A stretch of 64,000 nucleotides of DNA from JAJPXC01 sp964628905 (GCA_964628905.1 CAZVNS010000007.1:1-64000), one strand, 5' to 3'; shown: positions 33,021-43,609, counted from the stretch's first letter. A program made the numbers and translations. Notes: generated by a model from the sequence alone, not told the origin.

Positions 33021-34997
33021 CTAATAGTTTGTGATGAGGAGATGAGTTACTTTTTTGTCATTCCTGTTCATGAAACTAACTGTATAATTCTTTTCGAACG
33101 ACCGAATCTGGATACCCGGCTGGTTGTATAATTTAAAGATGAAATCTGTATTCTTTATTATTAGCATCCATTTGGCTTTGCATTTATTTATCATATATGT
33201 GACCAAGCGTTCTTGATCAGCTTTTGTGAATTGGTTTTGAGCGTAGGTGCTGAATTCAGTGTCGTAGGGTGGATCCAAGAATATGAAGTCATTCTCCCCT
33301 GGTTTGGTTACATCGAGGAACTGTTCGAAATCAAGATTATATATTGCCGTTTTGCGTAAATGATTTAACACTGGGGCCGAACGGTAAAAGTCTAATTTCT
33401 TTTTTAAAGTTTTGCTATTGTAAGCTATGCCGCCATAGGGGACATTAAAATCTCCTTTACTGCTATACCTGAACATACCACTATATGCATAATTTCTAAT
33501 AAAAAGAAATAGAGCGCAATGAAGTTTTGAGTTTTCCTTAATCTGAGGATGGTTGTACAGATATCTAAAGTTCATGTAGACAGCGCTCTTAATAGCAGTT
33601 TCGATATTATCTCTTATGTCAGCCATCGGTAGCGGATGTTTCATAAGCTCAAGCTCCTTCATTCTCACCATCTTTCTGAAAAGATTTGTATTCATCTCCC
33701 TTAACAGAACTGAAGGTAATGGCTGCAGCCATGATGCCAAAGACAGGATACTGGAGGAGTTGGAGATACAGAAATCCTCTATCGATATTTTCAATTCGTC
33801 TTTTGCAATAGCATTATCTCTGTACTTGCAATATATGTCTATCAGTTCTTCGTGGGCATTGAAGAAGTCATAAGCCCTAAGCCAAGTAGCATCAATTTGT
33901 TCGGCATACTTAAAAAATTCAGGGTCTACCGATGCAATATTCCTGTACAGGGAGATCAACTCGTTGGAGAAATCATTGATATAATATTCCTTAGACGGAA
34001 TGGCCATGAAAACAGAACCACCACCAACGAATGGCTCAAAATACCTGTCAAACTTTGGAAGGTATCTAAATATATGGTTCAGCTCTTTTTCCTTTCCTCC
34101 CGGCCACTTGATTATGGGTGCGAGCCTAACATTACTGTTTTCAAAATCAGACTTGCGCATTTCATCGGCGAACATATCACCGAGCCCACTAAAAAGGTTA
34201 TATGATGGTGCGGCTTCACTTACTTGGCCGGCTTCGTTGTCAAATTCGCATGATTTTTCCATCTTAAGTCCTAAATTACTTTCTGCAACCGCCTTATCAA
34301 TTCTTTCCTTTCCCGCACGACAATATATCGGATCAATTTCCACCCCGATATATCTTCTGCCAAGTTCGATGCTTGCAACTCCGGTAGACCCAACGCCCAT
34401 AAATGGATCAAACACGATATCTCCCTTATTCGAAGCAATTTCTATCATCCTTTTAAGTATTTTTACTGGCTTCTGTGATGGATGCTTGGGATCGGTGAGT
34501 CTCTCGGGTCGCATGCAAATTGGGCTTTCTAAAAAATTATGCATCTCTGCCTGCGTGGTAAAATTCCATGTGTGTTTTTTATTCCAACACGTGAATATCA
34601 TCTCGCAACTATTCAGGAAACCAGCTTTGAATATCTTGGGGGCAGGATTGGTCTTATGCCATATCATGAAATTTGTTGTATCAAACCTATGGTCTAAACA
34701 ATTATACCAACGTCCAATCTGATTGTATGAAGTAAAGATAAAGAGATTGCCCGTTGGTTTGAGTATTCTTATAAATTCATCAGCCCACTCCTCTGGGTTA
34801 AAGTCAACCATATCCCACTCGGCAATGTCATTATTCATTGCTGACCTGCCAGACAACGGGATGTTTCCGGTTGAATGTTTTCCCAAATTATACGGTGGAT
34901 CGGTGAGAATAAAATCAATAGAATTATCCGGGATACGTTTGATTATATCCCTACTATCAGCGTTAATAACACACTTAATCCAGTTAGGATCCTTCAT
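33021..34997 (-). CDS. Fused two-domain type II DNA methyltransferase (beta class + D12/Dam class)
   Basis: A 658-residue protein with two complete methyltransferases. The N-terminal one (about 1-240) is beta-class: catalytic TDPPY at 32-36 precedes the SAM motif DPFMGVGST at 197-205, as in DpnA-type enzymes. The C-terminal one (about 290-658) is a D12 (Dam-like, alpha) N6-adenine enzyme: KWPGGK at 297-302, FEPFVGGGSVF at 320-330 and catalytic DPPY at 575-578. A cysteine- and acid-containing linker joins them. Two enzymes in one chain suggest methylation of the two strands of an asymmetric site, or ss and ds forms as in the DpnII system. The gene is much more AT-rich than its surroundings. 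It overlaps the nuclease gene by four bases, and its stop codon is the first unique base of the island. Confidence 0.9.
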   Translation of the reverse strand: MKDPNWIKCVINADSRDIIKRIPDNSIDFILTDPPYNLGKHSTGNIPLSGRSAMNNDIAEWDMVDFNPEEWADEFIRILKPTGNLFIFTSYNQIGRWYNCLDHRFDTTNFMIWHKTNPAPKIFKAGFLNSCEMIFTCWNKKHTWNFTTQAEMHNFLESPICMRPERLTDPKHPSQKPVKILKRMIEIASNKGDIVFDPFMGVGSTGVASIELGRRYIGVEIDPIYCRAGKERIDKAVAESNLGLKMEKSCEFDNEAGQVSEAAPSYNLFSGLGDMFADEMRKSDFENSNVRLAPIIKWPGGKEKELNHIFRYLPKFDRYFEPFVGGGSVFMAIPSKEYYINDFSNELISLYRNIASVDPEFFKYAEQIDATWLRAYDFFNAHEELIDIYCKYRDNAIAKDELKISIEDFCISNSSSILSLASWLQPLPSVLLREMNTNLFRKMVRMKELELMKHPLPMADIRDNIETAIKSAVYMNFRYLYNHPQIKENSKLHCALFLFIRNYAYSGMFRYSSKGDFNVPYGGIAYNSKTLKKKLDFYRSAPVLNHLRKTAIYNLDFEQFLDVTKPGENDFIFLDPPYDTEFSTYAQNQFTKADQERLVTYMINKCKAKWMLIIKNTDFIFKLYNQPGIQIRSFEKNYTVSFMNRNDKKVTHLLITNY

Positions 34998-35800
34998 GAC
35001 TCCTTGGGCAAATAGGCTGTTTTAATTTCGTCAAGCGCATCATTAATGAAATGTGCATTTTTTGTGTATTCATCAATTACAATTTCGTAACCTCTATCAG
35101 ATTTGCAAACAAGATTCCAGAAATCGCGGCTAATACACAGTTCTTCGTCACAAAAGAACTGGCGCACACGCCCTTGCGCCCATGGCCTGCCCTCTCCATA
35201 TCGATTGTAAGCCGTTGCGAAAAGTATCTTTACATTATCTTCACCGAGCTTATTAGTCAATATGCAGTATTGTTCAAGCAAAGCCTCCTTCTCGGAGCGC
35301 GCTTTCTTATTATCAAGGTCTCCTCCAATCTTCAATTCTATTAAATAATGTATACCTGATTCTCTATCCACTAAATAATAGTCACTCTCATGGCGCTTTG
35401 TTTCTGCGGTTCCTGTAAGCTTGGTGATACCTTTGTAATCTTTTAAGCTTGGCCTTACACGATTATTACCTCGCTTATATGACTCCAAAAGCTCGGCGAT
35501 TTTATCGGTTTGCTCTTTGTAAAGTATGCCCTCTACGTGGCGACTAACGTCATAACTTTTCTCAGCAATCTCAATAGCCATCTTCTCTAACATATTACCC
35601 AAAGAACTATCCAACGAACGTGCCAAAGCAGAATAATACTGGATTTCAGGGCCTAATGCAGCTATAAACACATTATGTATCTTCATATTGATAACCCCTT
35701 CAGGATTATCTACCTCTGCCAAATGGCGTTGGGAAAATCCGCAGGCAAAGAATCTTACCGCATATCTGACTATATCTCTGATTTCTTGCTCTTTTGCCAT
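34994..35800 (-). CDS. Type II restriction endonuclease, PD-(D/E)XK fold (possibly TdeIII-like)
   Basis: A 268-residue protein. A central nuclease core shows the acidic ESDYYLVD strand, then the E-x-K of YLIELKIGGDLDNKKARSEKE, as in PD-(D/E)XK enzymes. The later ATAYNRYGEGRPWAQG and EELCISRDFWNLVC blocks recall the TdeIII-type endonuclease family, but I cannot confirm that. It overlaps the methyltransferase by four bases (ATGA), the normal layout for a type II pair. A weak box TAACTTTT lies just upstream; otherwise it depends on read-through from lptB, whose stop is 51 nt away. The nuclease being upstream of its methylase is noteworthy for establishment in a new host. Confidence 0.8.
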   Translation of the reverse strand: MAKEQEIRDIVRYAVRFFACGFSQRHLAEVDNPEGVINMKIHNVFIAALGPEIQYYSALARSLDSSLGNMLEKMAIEIAEKSYDVSRHVEGILYKEQTDKIAELLESYKRGNNRVRPSLKDYKGITKLTGTAETKRHESDYYLVDRESGIHYLIELKIGGDLDNKKARSEKEALLEQYCILTNKLGEDNVKILFATAYNRYGEGRPWAQGRVRQFFCDEELCISRDFWNLVCKSDRGYEIVIDEYTKNAHFINDALDEIKTAYLPKES

Positions 35801-35823
35801 TACTTCAATAAAAGTTACTTGTT

Positions 35824-35934
35824 TTTATTTCGGGAGGAGGTTGGGCGGAGGTTAGTCGAAGTGCTTGCGGCGGAAGACGAAGTTGCGGCCGAGGTATTTC
35901 TCGCGCACCACGAGGTTGGCGGCGAGCTCCTCGG
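35824..35934. repeat. Target duplication flanking the RM island, right copy
   Basis: This is the copy that belongs to the intact lptB gene and its 3' flank. It matches 32910-33020 at all but about three of 111 positions. The identity ends inside lptB, where the left copy switches to the methyltransferase stop codon. Confidence 0.9.
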
Positions 35935-36622
35935 AGGTGCCTTGGAATAGGATTTTGCCTTCAAATAGTAGGTATGCGCGGTCGGTGATCGACAGTGTCT
36001 CGGGCGCGTTGTGGTCGGTGATGAGGATGCCTATGTTTTTCTCTTTCAGCTTATAGACTACCGATTGTATTTCCTCTACCTGGATGGGGTCGACTCCGGC
36101 GAATGGCTCGTCGAGCATGATGAATTTGGGGTTGATGGCCAGGCACCGGGCTATCTCTGTGCGTCGGCGTTCGCCGCCGGAGAGGGCGTCGCCGTGGTTC
36201 TTGCGCACTTTCTGGAGGTTGAATTCGTTGATGAGGCGTTCGAGGTGTTCGCGCTGCTCTTCCTTGTTTTCGTTGGTCATCTCGAGCACGGCGCGGATGT
36301 TGTCCTCGACTGATAGTTTGCGGAACACAGATGCTTCCTGGGCAAGGTATCCGACGCCCTGCTGTGCGCGGCGGTATACGGGGAATTTGGTGATGTCCAT
36401 GTCGTTGAGGAAGACTCGCCCTTCGTTGGATGTGACCAAGCCGGTGGTCATGTAGAATGTGGTGGTCTTACCGGCGCCATTAGGGCCGAGGAGTCCTACG
36501 ATTTCACCTTGCTTTACGTTGATTGACACGTGGTTGGCCACGGTACGCTTGCCGTATTTCTTGACGAGGCCTTCGGTACGGAGCACCATCGGCTCGTCAG
36601 CTTTTGCTTCCATAAGTGTCAT
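35852..36622 (-). CDS. lptB: LPS export ABC transporter ATPase LptB
   Basis: ATPase that drives lipopolysaccharide extraction through LptFG. The 256-residue protein has Walker A GPNGAGKTT, the Q-loop in GYLAQEASVFRKL, the signature LSGGERRRTEIARCL, Walker B FIMLDEPFAGVDP and the switch ITDHNAPETL. This set is diagnostic of LptB. The start at 36622 overlaps the udk stop by four bases. Its last 27 codons lie in the duplicated segment bordering the RM island, so the gene kept a complete 3' end despite the insertion. Confidence 0.95.
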   Translation of the reverse strand: MTLMEAKADEPMVLRTEGLVKKYGKRTVANHVSINVKQGEIVGLLGPNGAGKTTTFYMTTGLVTSNEGRVFLNDMDITKFPVYRRAQQGVGYLAQEASVFRKLSVEDNIRAVLEMTNENKEEQREHLERLINEFNLQKVRKNHGDALSGGERRRTEIARCLAINPKFIMLDEPFAGVDPIQVEEIQSVVYKLKEKNIGILITDHNAPETLSITDRAYLLFEGKILFQGTSEELAANLVVREKYLGRNFVFRRKHFD

Positions 36623-37236
36623 TTTGCGCGGTGGAGTCGTGATTCGATATAGTCGGTGAGCAGGCCGATGGCTACGGTGTTGTTGCCACCTTGGGGCACA
36701 ATCAGGTCGGCGAAGCGTTTTGAGGGCTCGATGTACTGGCAGTGCATGGGTTTGAGCACGCCTTCGTAGCGGTCGATCACCATCTGGGGTGTGCGTCCGC
36801 GCTCGATGCAGTCGCGGGCTATGACGCGGATCAGGCGGTCGTCGGCATCGGCGTCGACAAATACGCGCACGTCCATCATGGCGCGGAGCTTAGGGTCGGT
36901 GAGCACGAGGATGCCCTCGACGATGACCACGTCGCGGGGCTCTACGGTGATGGTCTCCGGGCCGCGGGTGCATGTGAGGTAGGAGTATGTGGGCATCTCC
37001 ACGGCGTGTCCTTGTCTGAGCTTGTTGAGGTGCTCGTAGAGCAGGGGCCAATCGAAGGCATCGGGCTCGTCGAAGTTGATTTTGCTGCGCTCCTCTACGG
37101 GCACGTGGCTTGAGTCCTTATAATATGAGTCTTGTGGGAGCACTGCCACCTCGCCTGCGGGGAGGCTTGAGATGATTTTTTTCACAACGGTGGTTTTGCC
37201 TGAGCCGGTGCCTCCGGCGATACCGATAATGAGCAT
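36619..37236 (-). CDS. udk: Uridine kinase
   Basis: Phosphorylates uridine and cytidine in pyrimidine salvage. The 205-residue protein has the P-loop GIAGGTGSGKTT, LPQDSYYKD, the NFDEPDAFDW signature of uridine kinases and EGILVLTDPKLR. It is the first gene of udk-lptB. Confidence 0.95.
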   Translation of the reverse strand: MLIIGIAGGTGSGKTTVVKKIISSLPAGEVAVLPQDSYYKDSSHVPVEERSKINFDEPDAFDWPLLYEHLNKLRQGHAVEMPTYSYLTCTRGPETITVEPRDVVIVEGILVLTDPKLRAMMDVRVFVDADADDRLIRVIARDCIERGRTPQMVIDRYEGVLKPMHCQYIEPSKRFADLIVPQGGNNTVAIGLLTDYIESRLHRAK

Positions 37237-37272
37237 ATTGCGTATGGTTTTTAGCGGGTGATATTGATGCCA

Positions 37273-37280
37273 CGAAAGTA
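37273..37280 (-). promoter_or_regulatory. Probable promoter -7 element of udk-lptB
   Basis: TACTTTCG on the minus strand differs from TAnnTTTG by one base and sits 36 nt before the ATG. The same TTCG variant precedes prfA and ileS. Confidence 0.45.
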
Positions 37281-37302
37281 CAACATTTTCTGCAAGAATG
37301 CT

Positions 37303-37310
37303 TAACTTTG
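37303..37310 (+). promoter_or_regulatory. Promoter -7 element of the DUF2027-Smr operon
   Basis: TAACTTTG lies 21 nt before the ATG at 37332 and is divergent from the udk promoter. Confidence 0.65.
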
Positions 37311-37331
37311 CACTGAAAATTCGACATTAAA

Positions 37332-38411
37332 ATGACTAAAGTAGGAGACAAAGTAAGATTTCTCAACTCGGTGGGTGGCGGCATCGTGACCCGCATCGAG
37401 GGGAATATAGCATACGTCGACGAGGATGGGTTTGAGACGCCGGTGCTCGTCAAGGAGTGCGTGACGGTCGACACAGACCGTTTCTACGGCAAGGATCCGG
37501 CGCCGTCGAAGGAGGTGCGCTCGAAGGTCGCAGATGCTCCCGATGTGAAGACGCCGGAGGCTAAGCCCGCCGAACCGAAGCTCGACACGTCGGCCACTGA
37601 GCATGGCGACATCATCAACCTGGTGATCGGCTACGAGCCGCGCGAACTGAAGCACCTCAACACCACGGCGTGGGATGCCTATCTGATCAACGACTCCAAC
37701 TATTACCTCTATTTCACTTACCTGACCCGCAGCGACACCGACCGCGGTTGGACCACCCGCTACGCCGGTGTAGTGGAGCCCAACATCGAGCTTAACCTGG
37801 GCGAGGTCAGCCGCGAGGACCTACCTCAGATGGACCGCATAGCCATGCAATATGTGGCGTTCAAGCGCGACGAGCAGTTTCAGCTCAAGACCCCGGTGGC
37901 CGTGGAACGCCCGCTCGACACCACTAAGTTCTTCAAGCTCCACTGCTACCGCGACAACATGTACTTCGACTCGCCGGTAATAGCCGTCGACATCGTGAAG
38001 GACGACGTGCCCCAGCGGCCTATGGTGATCGACTCCGGCCGACTTGAGGACGCGATGCGGCAGAAGCGCAACGCCGACCGTCAGCCCGTCAAACGTCAGG
38101 CCGCCCAGAGCAAGCCCAACCAGCGGCCTCAGGTCATCGAGGTGGACCTGCATATCCACAACCTGCTCGACTCCACCGCGGGGCTGTCGAACACCGACAT
38201 GCTGCAGGTGCAGCTTCGGGAGGCGCGGCGCGTGCTCGACCAGAACGCCCGCCACAAGGGTCAGCGCATCGTGTTGATACACGGCAAGGGTGAAGGGGTG
38301 CTACGCAAGGCGCTCCTCGACATGCTGCGCCATCAATATAAGGAGTATGAGGTGCAGGACGCCTCGTTCCGCGAATACGGTTTCGGTGCAACTCAAGTAA
38401 CCATCCGATAA
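37332..38411 (+). CDS. DUF2027 and Smr domain protein
   Basis: A 359-residue cytoplasmic protein. Residues 1 to about 60 form a small beta-barrel-like domain (VGDKVRFLNSVGGGIVTRIE) similar to that in MutS2-related proteins. A DUF2027 region follows to about 240. A basic, glutamine-rich linker leads to a C-terminal Smr domain with DLHIHNLL and HGKGEGVLRKAL. Smr domains are nucleases in MutS2 and in ribosome rescue factors, so an RNA- or DNA-related role is plausible. The Bacteroidetes family itself has no assigned function that I know of. It starts a run of closely packed genes to the ABC-F ATPase. Confidence 0.85.
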   Translation: MTKVGDKVRFLNSVGGGIVTRIEGNIAYVDEDGFETPVLVKECVTVDTDRFYGKDPAPSKEVRSKVADAPDVKTPEAKPAEPKLDTSATEHGDIINLVIGYEPRELKHLNTTAWDAYLINDSNYYLYFTYLTRSDTDRGWTTRYAGVVEPNIELNLGEVSREDLPQMDRIAMQYVAFKRDEQFQLKTPVAVERPLDTTKFFKLHCYRDNMYFDSPVIAVDIVKDDVPQRPMVIDSGRLEDAMRQKRNADRQPVKRQAAQSKPNQRPQVIEVDLHIHNLLDSTAGLSNTDMLQVQLREARRVLDQNARHKGQRIVLIHGKGEGVLRKALLDMLRHQYKEYEVQDASFREYGFGATQVTIR

Positions 38412-38412
38412 A

Positions 38413-39210
38413 ATGATCATCTGCTACAGCGGCACCGGCAACTCGCTCGAAGTGGCCCAGCACCTTGCCCGGGAGCTGGGCGACAGCGTGCTGCGCATCG
38501 AGGGGGAAATGCTCACCGACCCTTCGGCTCACACCATCGACCTTGCCTGGCAGCGCAGGGTGGTGTGGTGCTTCCCGGTCTACTCGTGGGGCGTGCCTCC
38601 GGTGGTCAAGGAATTCATCAGCAAGATTACTCTGACCCAAGGCGAGTTACTACACCACTATATGGTGGCGACTTGCGGCGACGACGCCGGGCTCACCGAC
38701 CGCCAATGGCGCCGTCTGATCACGGCTCGGTGTTGTCTCCCGATATCGGCCTACACCGTGGAGATGCCCAACACCTACACGCTGATGAAGGGGTTCGACG
38801 TGGACCCCAAGGAGCTTGAGCAGAGCAAGCTGTCGGCTATGCCCGGTCGGGTCGAGCACATAGCCCGATCTATACTCTCCGGCTCTGAGGCCGACGAAGT
38901 GACCCGCGGGTCGTGGGCGCGCGTCAAGTCGGGGGTCATTTACCCCTGGTTTGTGCGCCACGCCATGAGCCCCAAGCCCTTCCACTCCACCGAGGCGTGC
39001 GTAGGCTGCGGACTGTGCTCACGCTCCTGCCCAATGGGCAACATCGCCATGCAAGACAGCCGCCCCATGTGGCACGACCGCTGCGCTCTGTGCCTGCGAT
39101 GCTACCACATCTGCCCCCAACACGCCGTGGCCTACGGCAAGGCCACCCGAAACAAAGGACAATACATCAATCAATCATTACACCCCCTATGTCACCAATC
39201 CTCGAAGTAG
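38413..39210 (+). CDS. EFR1-family ferredoxin (flavodoxin fold plus two 4Fe-4S clusters)
   Basis: A 265-residue protein. The N-terminal flavodoxin-like domain begins IICYSGTGNSLEVAQ (FMN phosphate loop). The C-terminal part carries two CxxCxxCxxxC clusters, CVGCGLCSRSCPMGNI and CALCLRCYHICPQHAV. This is the EFR1 architecture: a putative electron carrier in anaerobes. It starts 1 nt after the DUF2027-Smr stop, and its 3' end overlaps the ABC ATPase by 22 nt, implying translational coupling. Confidence 0.88.
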   Translation: MIICYSGTGNSLEVAQHLARELGDSVLRIEGEMLTDPSAHTIDLAWQRRVVWCFPVYSWGVPPVVKEFISKITLTQGELLHHYMVATCGDDAGLTDRQWRRLITARCCLPISAYTVEMPNTYTLMKGFDVDPKELEQSKLSAMPGRVEHIARSILSGSEADEVTRGSWARVKSGVIYPWFVRHAMSPKPFHSTEACVGCGLCSRSCPMGNIAMQDSRPMWHDRCALCLRCYHICPQHAVAYGKATRNKGQYINQSLHPLCHQSSK

Positions 39211-40118
39211 AGCACGTGTCGAAGCACTATGCCGGGCATACCGCCCTCGACGACGTGTCGCTCTCAGTCAAGCCGGGCTCGGTCTACGGCCTGTTAGGCC
39301 CCAACGGAGCCGGCAAAACCACTCTGATACGCATTATCAACCATATCACCGCCCCCGACGAAGGGCGCGTGATCTACGACGGCCACCAGCTCGCCGAAGC
39401 CGACGTCCGCACCATGGGCTACCTCCCCGAGGAGCGCGGCCTGTATAAGAAGATGAAGGTGGGTGAGCAGGCTGTGTTCTTCGCCCGCCTCAAAGGGTTG
39501 TCGAAGCACGACGCCGAGACCCAGTTGCGCCAATGGTTTGAGAAGTTCGACATCTCAGCCTGGTGGAACAAGAAGGTTGAGGAGCTGTCGAAGGGCATGG
39601 CCCAGAAGGTGCAATTCATCATCACCGTGCTACACCGCCCCAAGCTGCTGATCTTCGACGAACCATTCTCAGGCTTCGACCCCATCAACGCCGACCTGCT
39701 CAAGAAGGAGATCTTAGAGTTGCGCGACAAGGGCGCCACGGTGATTTTCTCTACCCACAATATGAGTTCGGTCGAGGAGCTATGCGACGACATCACGCTG
39801 ATCAACAAGTCGCACAACATCCTCTCGGGCAGCGTGCAGGAGATACGCCGGGCTCATTCCCGCGGCCAGTACGCCATACGCTTCGACGGCGACCCCCTAA
39901 CACTTGTTAACGCATTAGGAGAGCGAATTGCCCAGCACAAAATAGGCCTGACCGACCATTCAGGCGAGATACTCAAGGTGGTGTTCCGACCCGATGTGGA
40001 TATGCGCGACGCCATCGATGCGATCAACCGCACCGTAGAGTTGCATGCCTTCAACCCCATCATCCCCTCTATGGACGAGATCTTCATCAAAACAGTCCAA
40101 TCCAACAACCAAGCATAG
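39189..40118 (+). CDS. ABC exporter ATPase, NatA-like
   Basis: A 309-residue ABC ATPase with Walker A GPNGAGKTT, the Q-loop YLPEERGLYKKM, the signature ELSKGMAQKVQ, Walker B LLIFDEPFSGFDP and the switch STHNM. A C-terminal extension of about 90 residues is typical of NatA-type exporters. The ATG at 39189 (MSPILEVEHVSK) lies inside the end of the EFR1 gene. It pairs with the NatB-like permease two bases downstream. Sodium or small-molecule export is possible; the substrate is not evident. Confidence 0.88.
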   Translation: MSPILEVEHVSKHYAGHTALDDVSLSVKPGSVYGLLGPNGAGKTTLIRIINHITAPDEGRVIYDGHQLAEADVRTMGYLPEERGLYKKMKVGEQAVFFARLKGLSKHDAETQLRQWFEKFDISAWWNKKVEELSKGMAQKVQFIITVLHRPKLLIFDEPFSGFDPINADLLKKEILELRDKGATVIFSTHNMSSVEELCDDITLINKSHNILSGSVQEIRRAHSRGQYAIRFDGDPLTLVNALGERIAQHKIGLTDHSGEILKVVFRPDVDMRDAIDAINRTVELHAFNPIIPSMDEIFIKTVQSNNQA

Positions 40119-40120
40119 AC

Positions 40121-41431
40121 ATGAATAGCAATACATGGCTGGTGATACGCCGCGAATTCCTCGAGCGCGTATCCAAGAAGAGTTTTATCATCACCACCCT
40201 GCTGATGCCCCTGCTGATGGTGCTACTGATGGTGGCCCCGGCATGGATCATGGGCCTCAACTCGTCGGGTGAGAAGGTGATAGGCGTAATCGACTCCCGC
40301 GACAGCATCGGAGCCAAGCTCCAGAGCGACGAGTATGTGCGGTTTGTGATGCTCACACAGTCGTGCGACAGCGCCATGGCCGACGAGAGCCTTGACGGCA
40401 TACTCGAGATAGGCCCCAACATCGTAGACAACCCTGACAATGCTCGCCTATACACCCGCGACGCCGCCCCCATCGAAGTCACCGCCGACATCACCTCGCA
40501 GCTCACGCGCATCATCGAAACCGAGCGCATGGAGGCATACAATATCGAAAACCTCGACCGCATTATCAAAGAGGTGCAGGTCGATGTCAACCTCTCCACA
40601 GCGCGCATCACCGATGACAACGAGGCCACCGATACCTCGCAGATACTCAGTATGGCTATCGGCTTCGCCATGACCTTCGTGCTCTACATGTTCCTGCTGA
40701 TGTACGGCCAGATGGTGATGACCTCGATCATCGAAGAGAAGAACAACCGCGTGCTTGAGGTGATGGTGTCGTCAGTCAAACCCACCCACCTGATGATGGG
40801 CAAGATCGTGGGCGTGGGACTCGTCGCCGTGGTGCAGGTAGTGATCTGGGGCGTGCTCATCGGCACATTCACCTCGCTGATACTCCCCACCATCATGCCC
40901 GCCGAACTGATGGCCGACGTCAACGCCTACTCAGCCGGCTCGCTCACAGCCTCGCAGGCCGCCACCGACTACTTCCTGGTGCAGGCCATCGCCACAGTCG
41001 GTTCCTTAGGCTTCATCATCAAGATCTTCGGCTTCATGCTGCTCTTCCTCATCGGAGGCTTTCTCTTCTACGCCGCCATCAACGCCGCCATCGGCTCGTC
41101 GGTCGACAATATCCAGGACTCAAGTCAGTTGCAGATATTCGTGGTAGTGCCGGTGCTGGTGGGTATGGTGTTTGCCATGAGCGTGGTCAACGACCCCACG
41201 AGCTCGCTGGCCATGTGGCTGTCGTTCATCCCCTTCACCTCACCGATGGTGATGATGTCGCGCATACCCTTCGACATCCCCGTATGGCAGATTGTGGTAT
41301 CATTGGTGGTGCTCTACATCTCATTTGTGGCCATGGTATGGCTCGCCGCCAAGATCTACCGCGTGGGTATATTCATGTATGGCAAGAAGCCCTCTATCAA
41401 GGAGTTGATACGCTGGGCCCGCTATAAGTAA
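40121..41431 (+). CDS. ABC-2 type permease, NatB-like
   Basis: A 436-residue membrane protein. One N-terminal transmembrane helix (TTLLMPLLMVLLMVAPAWIM) is followed by an extracytoplasmic loop of about 150 residues and a bundle of five or six helices, including MAIGFAMTFVLYMFLLMYGQMVM and EEKNNRVLEVMVSSVKPTHLMMGK. This layout is characteristic of NatB/ABC-2 exporters. It forms the membrane part of the pump with the preceding ATPase. Confidence 0.88.
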   Translation: MNSNTWLVIRREFLERVSKKSFIITTLLMPLLMVLLMVAPAWIMGLNSSGEKVIGVIDSRDSIGAKLQSDEYVRFVMLTQSCDSAMADESLDGILEIGPNIVDNPDNARLYTRDAAPIEVTADITSQLTRIIETERMEAYNIENLDRIIKEVQVDVNLSTARITDDNEATDTSQILSMAIGFAMTFVLYMFLLMYGQMVMTSIIEEKNNRVLEVMVSSVKPTHLMMGKIVGVGLVAVVQVVIWGVLIGTFTSLILPTIMPAELMADVNAYSAGSLTASQAATDYFLVQAIATVGSLGFIIKIFGFMLLFLIGGFLFYAAINAAIGSSVDNIQDSSQLQIFVVVPVLVGMVFAMSVVNDPTSSLAMWLSFIPFTSPMVMMSRIPFDIPVWQIVVSLVVLYISFVAMVWLAAKIYRVGIFMYGKKPSIKELIRWARYK

Positions 41432-41435
41432 CTGC

Positions 41436-43442
<2,007 letters not shown>

Positions 43443-43443
43443 A

Positions 43444-43575
43444 TTTTTTAGACATAGAAACATATATTCTTTAGACATAAGGACATAACGACATAAAGAA
43501 TAAATAATATGTCTTTCCGTCTTTCTGTCTAAAAACCCCCGTCTATCTGTCTAAAATTTTTGTCTTTATGTCTGA
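43444..43575. repeat. Short-period repeat and inverted repeat cluster between ABC-F gene and cdsA
   Basis: The left half has 8-bp units GACATAAG, GACATAAC, GACATAAAG. The right half has complementary GTCTTTcC, GTCTTTcT, GTCTAAA and GTCTTTATGTC units. AGACATAAAGA-type and TCTTTATGTC-type arms can fold into long imperfect hairpins. The region is AT-rich and contains no gene. Confidence 0.65.
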
Positions 43576-43601
43576 TGTTTGGTGGTTAGCAGACAAATCT
43601 C

Positions 43602-43609
43602 TAACTTTG
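43602..43609 (+). promoter_or_regulatory. Promoter -7 element of cdsA-purM
   Basis: TAACTTTG lies 29 nt before the GTG start of cdsA. It shows that the more upstream in-frame TTG at 43579 is not used. Confidence 0.65.

Larger units (their letters stand above)
33021..35823 (-). mobile_element. Restriction-modification island inserted next to lptB
   Basis: A unique 2.8-kb segment of visibly low GC lies between two 111-bp direct copies of the lptB 3' end. It carries only the nuclease and the methyltransferase, both in the orientation of lptB. No transposase, recombinase or terminal inverted repeat is present. The structure fits insertion with long target duplication as described for restriction-modification genes, for example in Helicobacter. 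Confidence 0.85.

Noticed and set aside
38913..39188. Longer N-terminus for the NatA-like ATPase
   Set aside because: The sequence is the alternate frame of the EFR1 ferredoxin gene; the ATP-binding domain begins properly at MSPILEVEHVSK.
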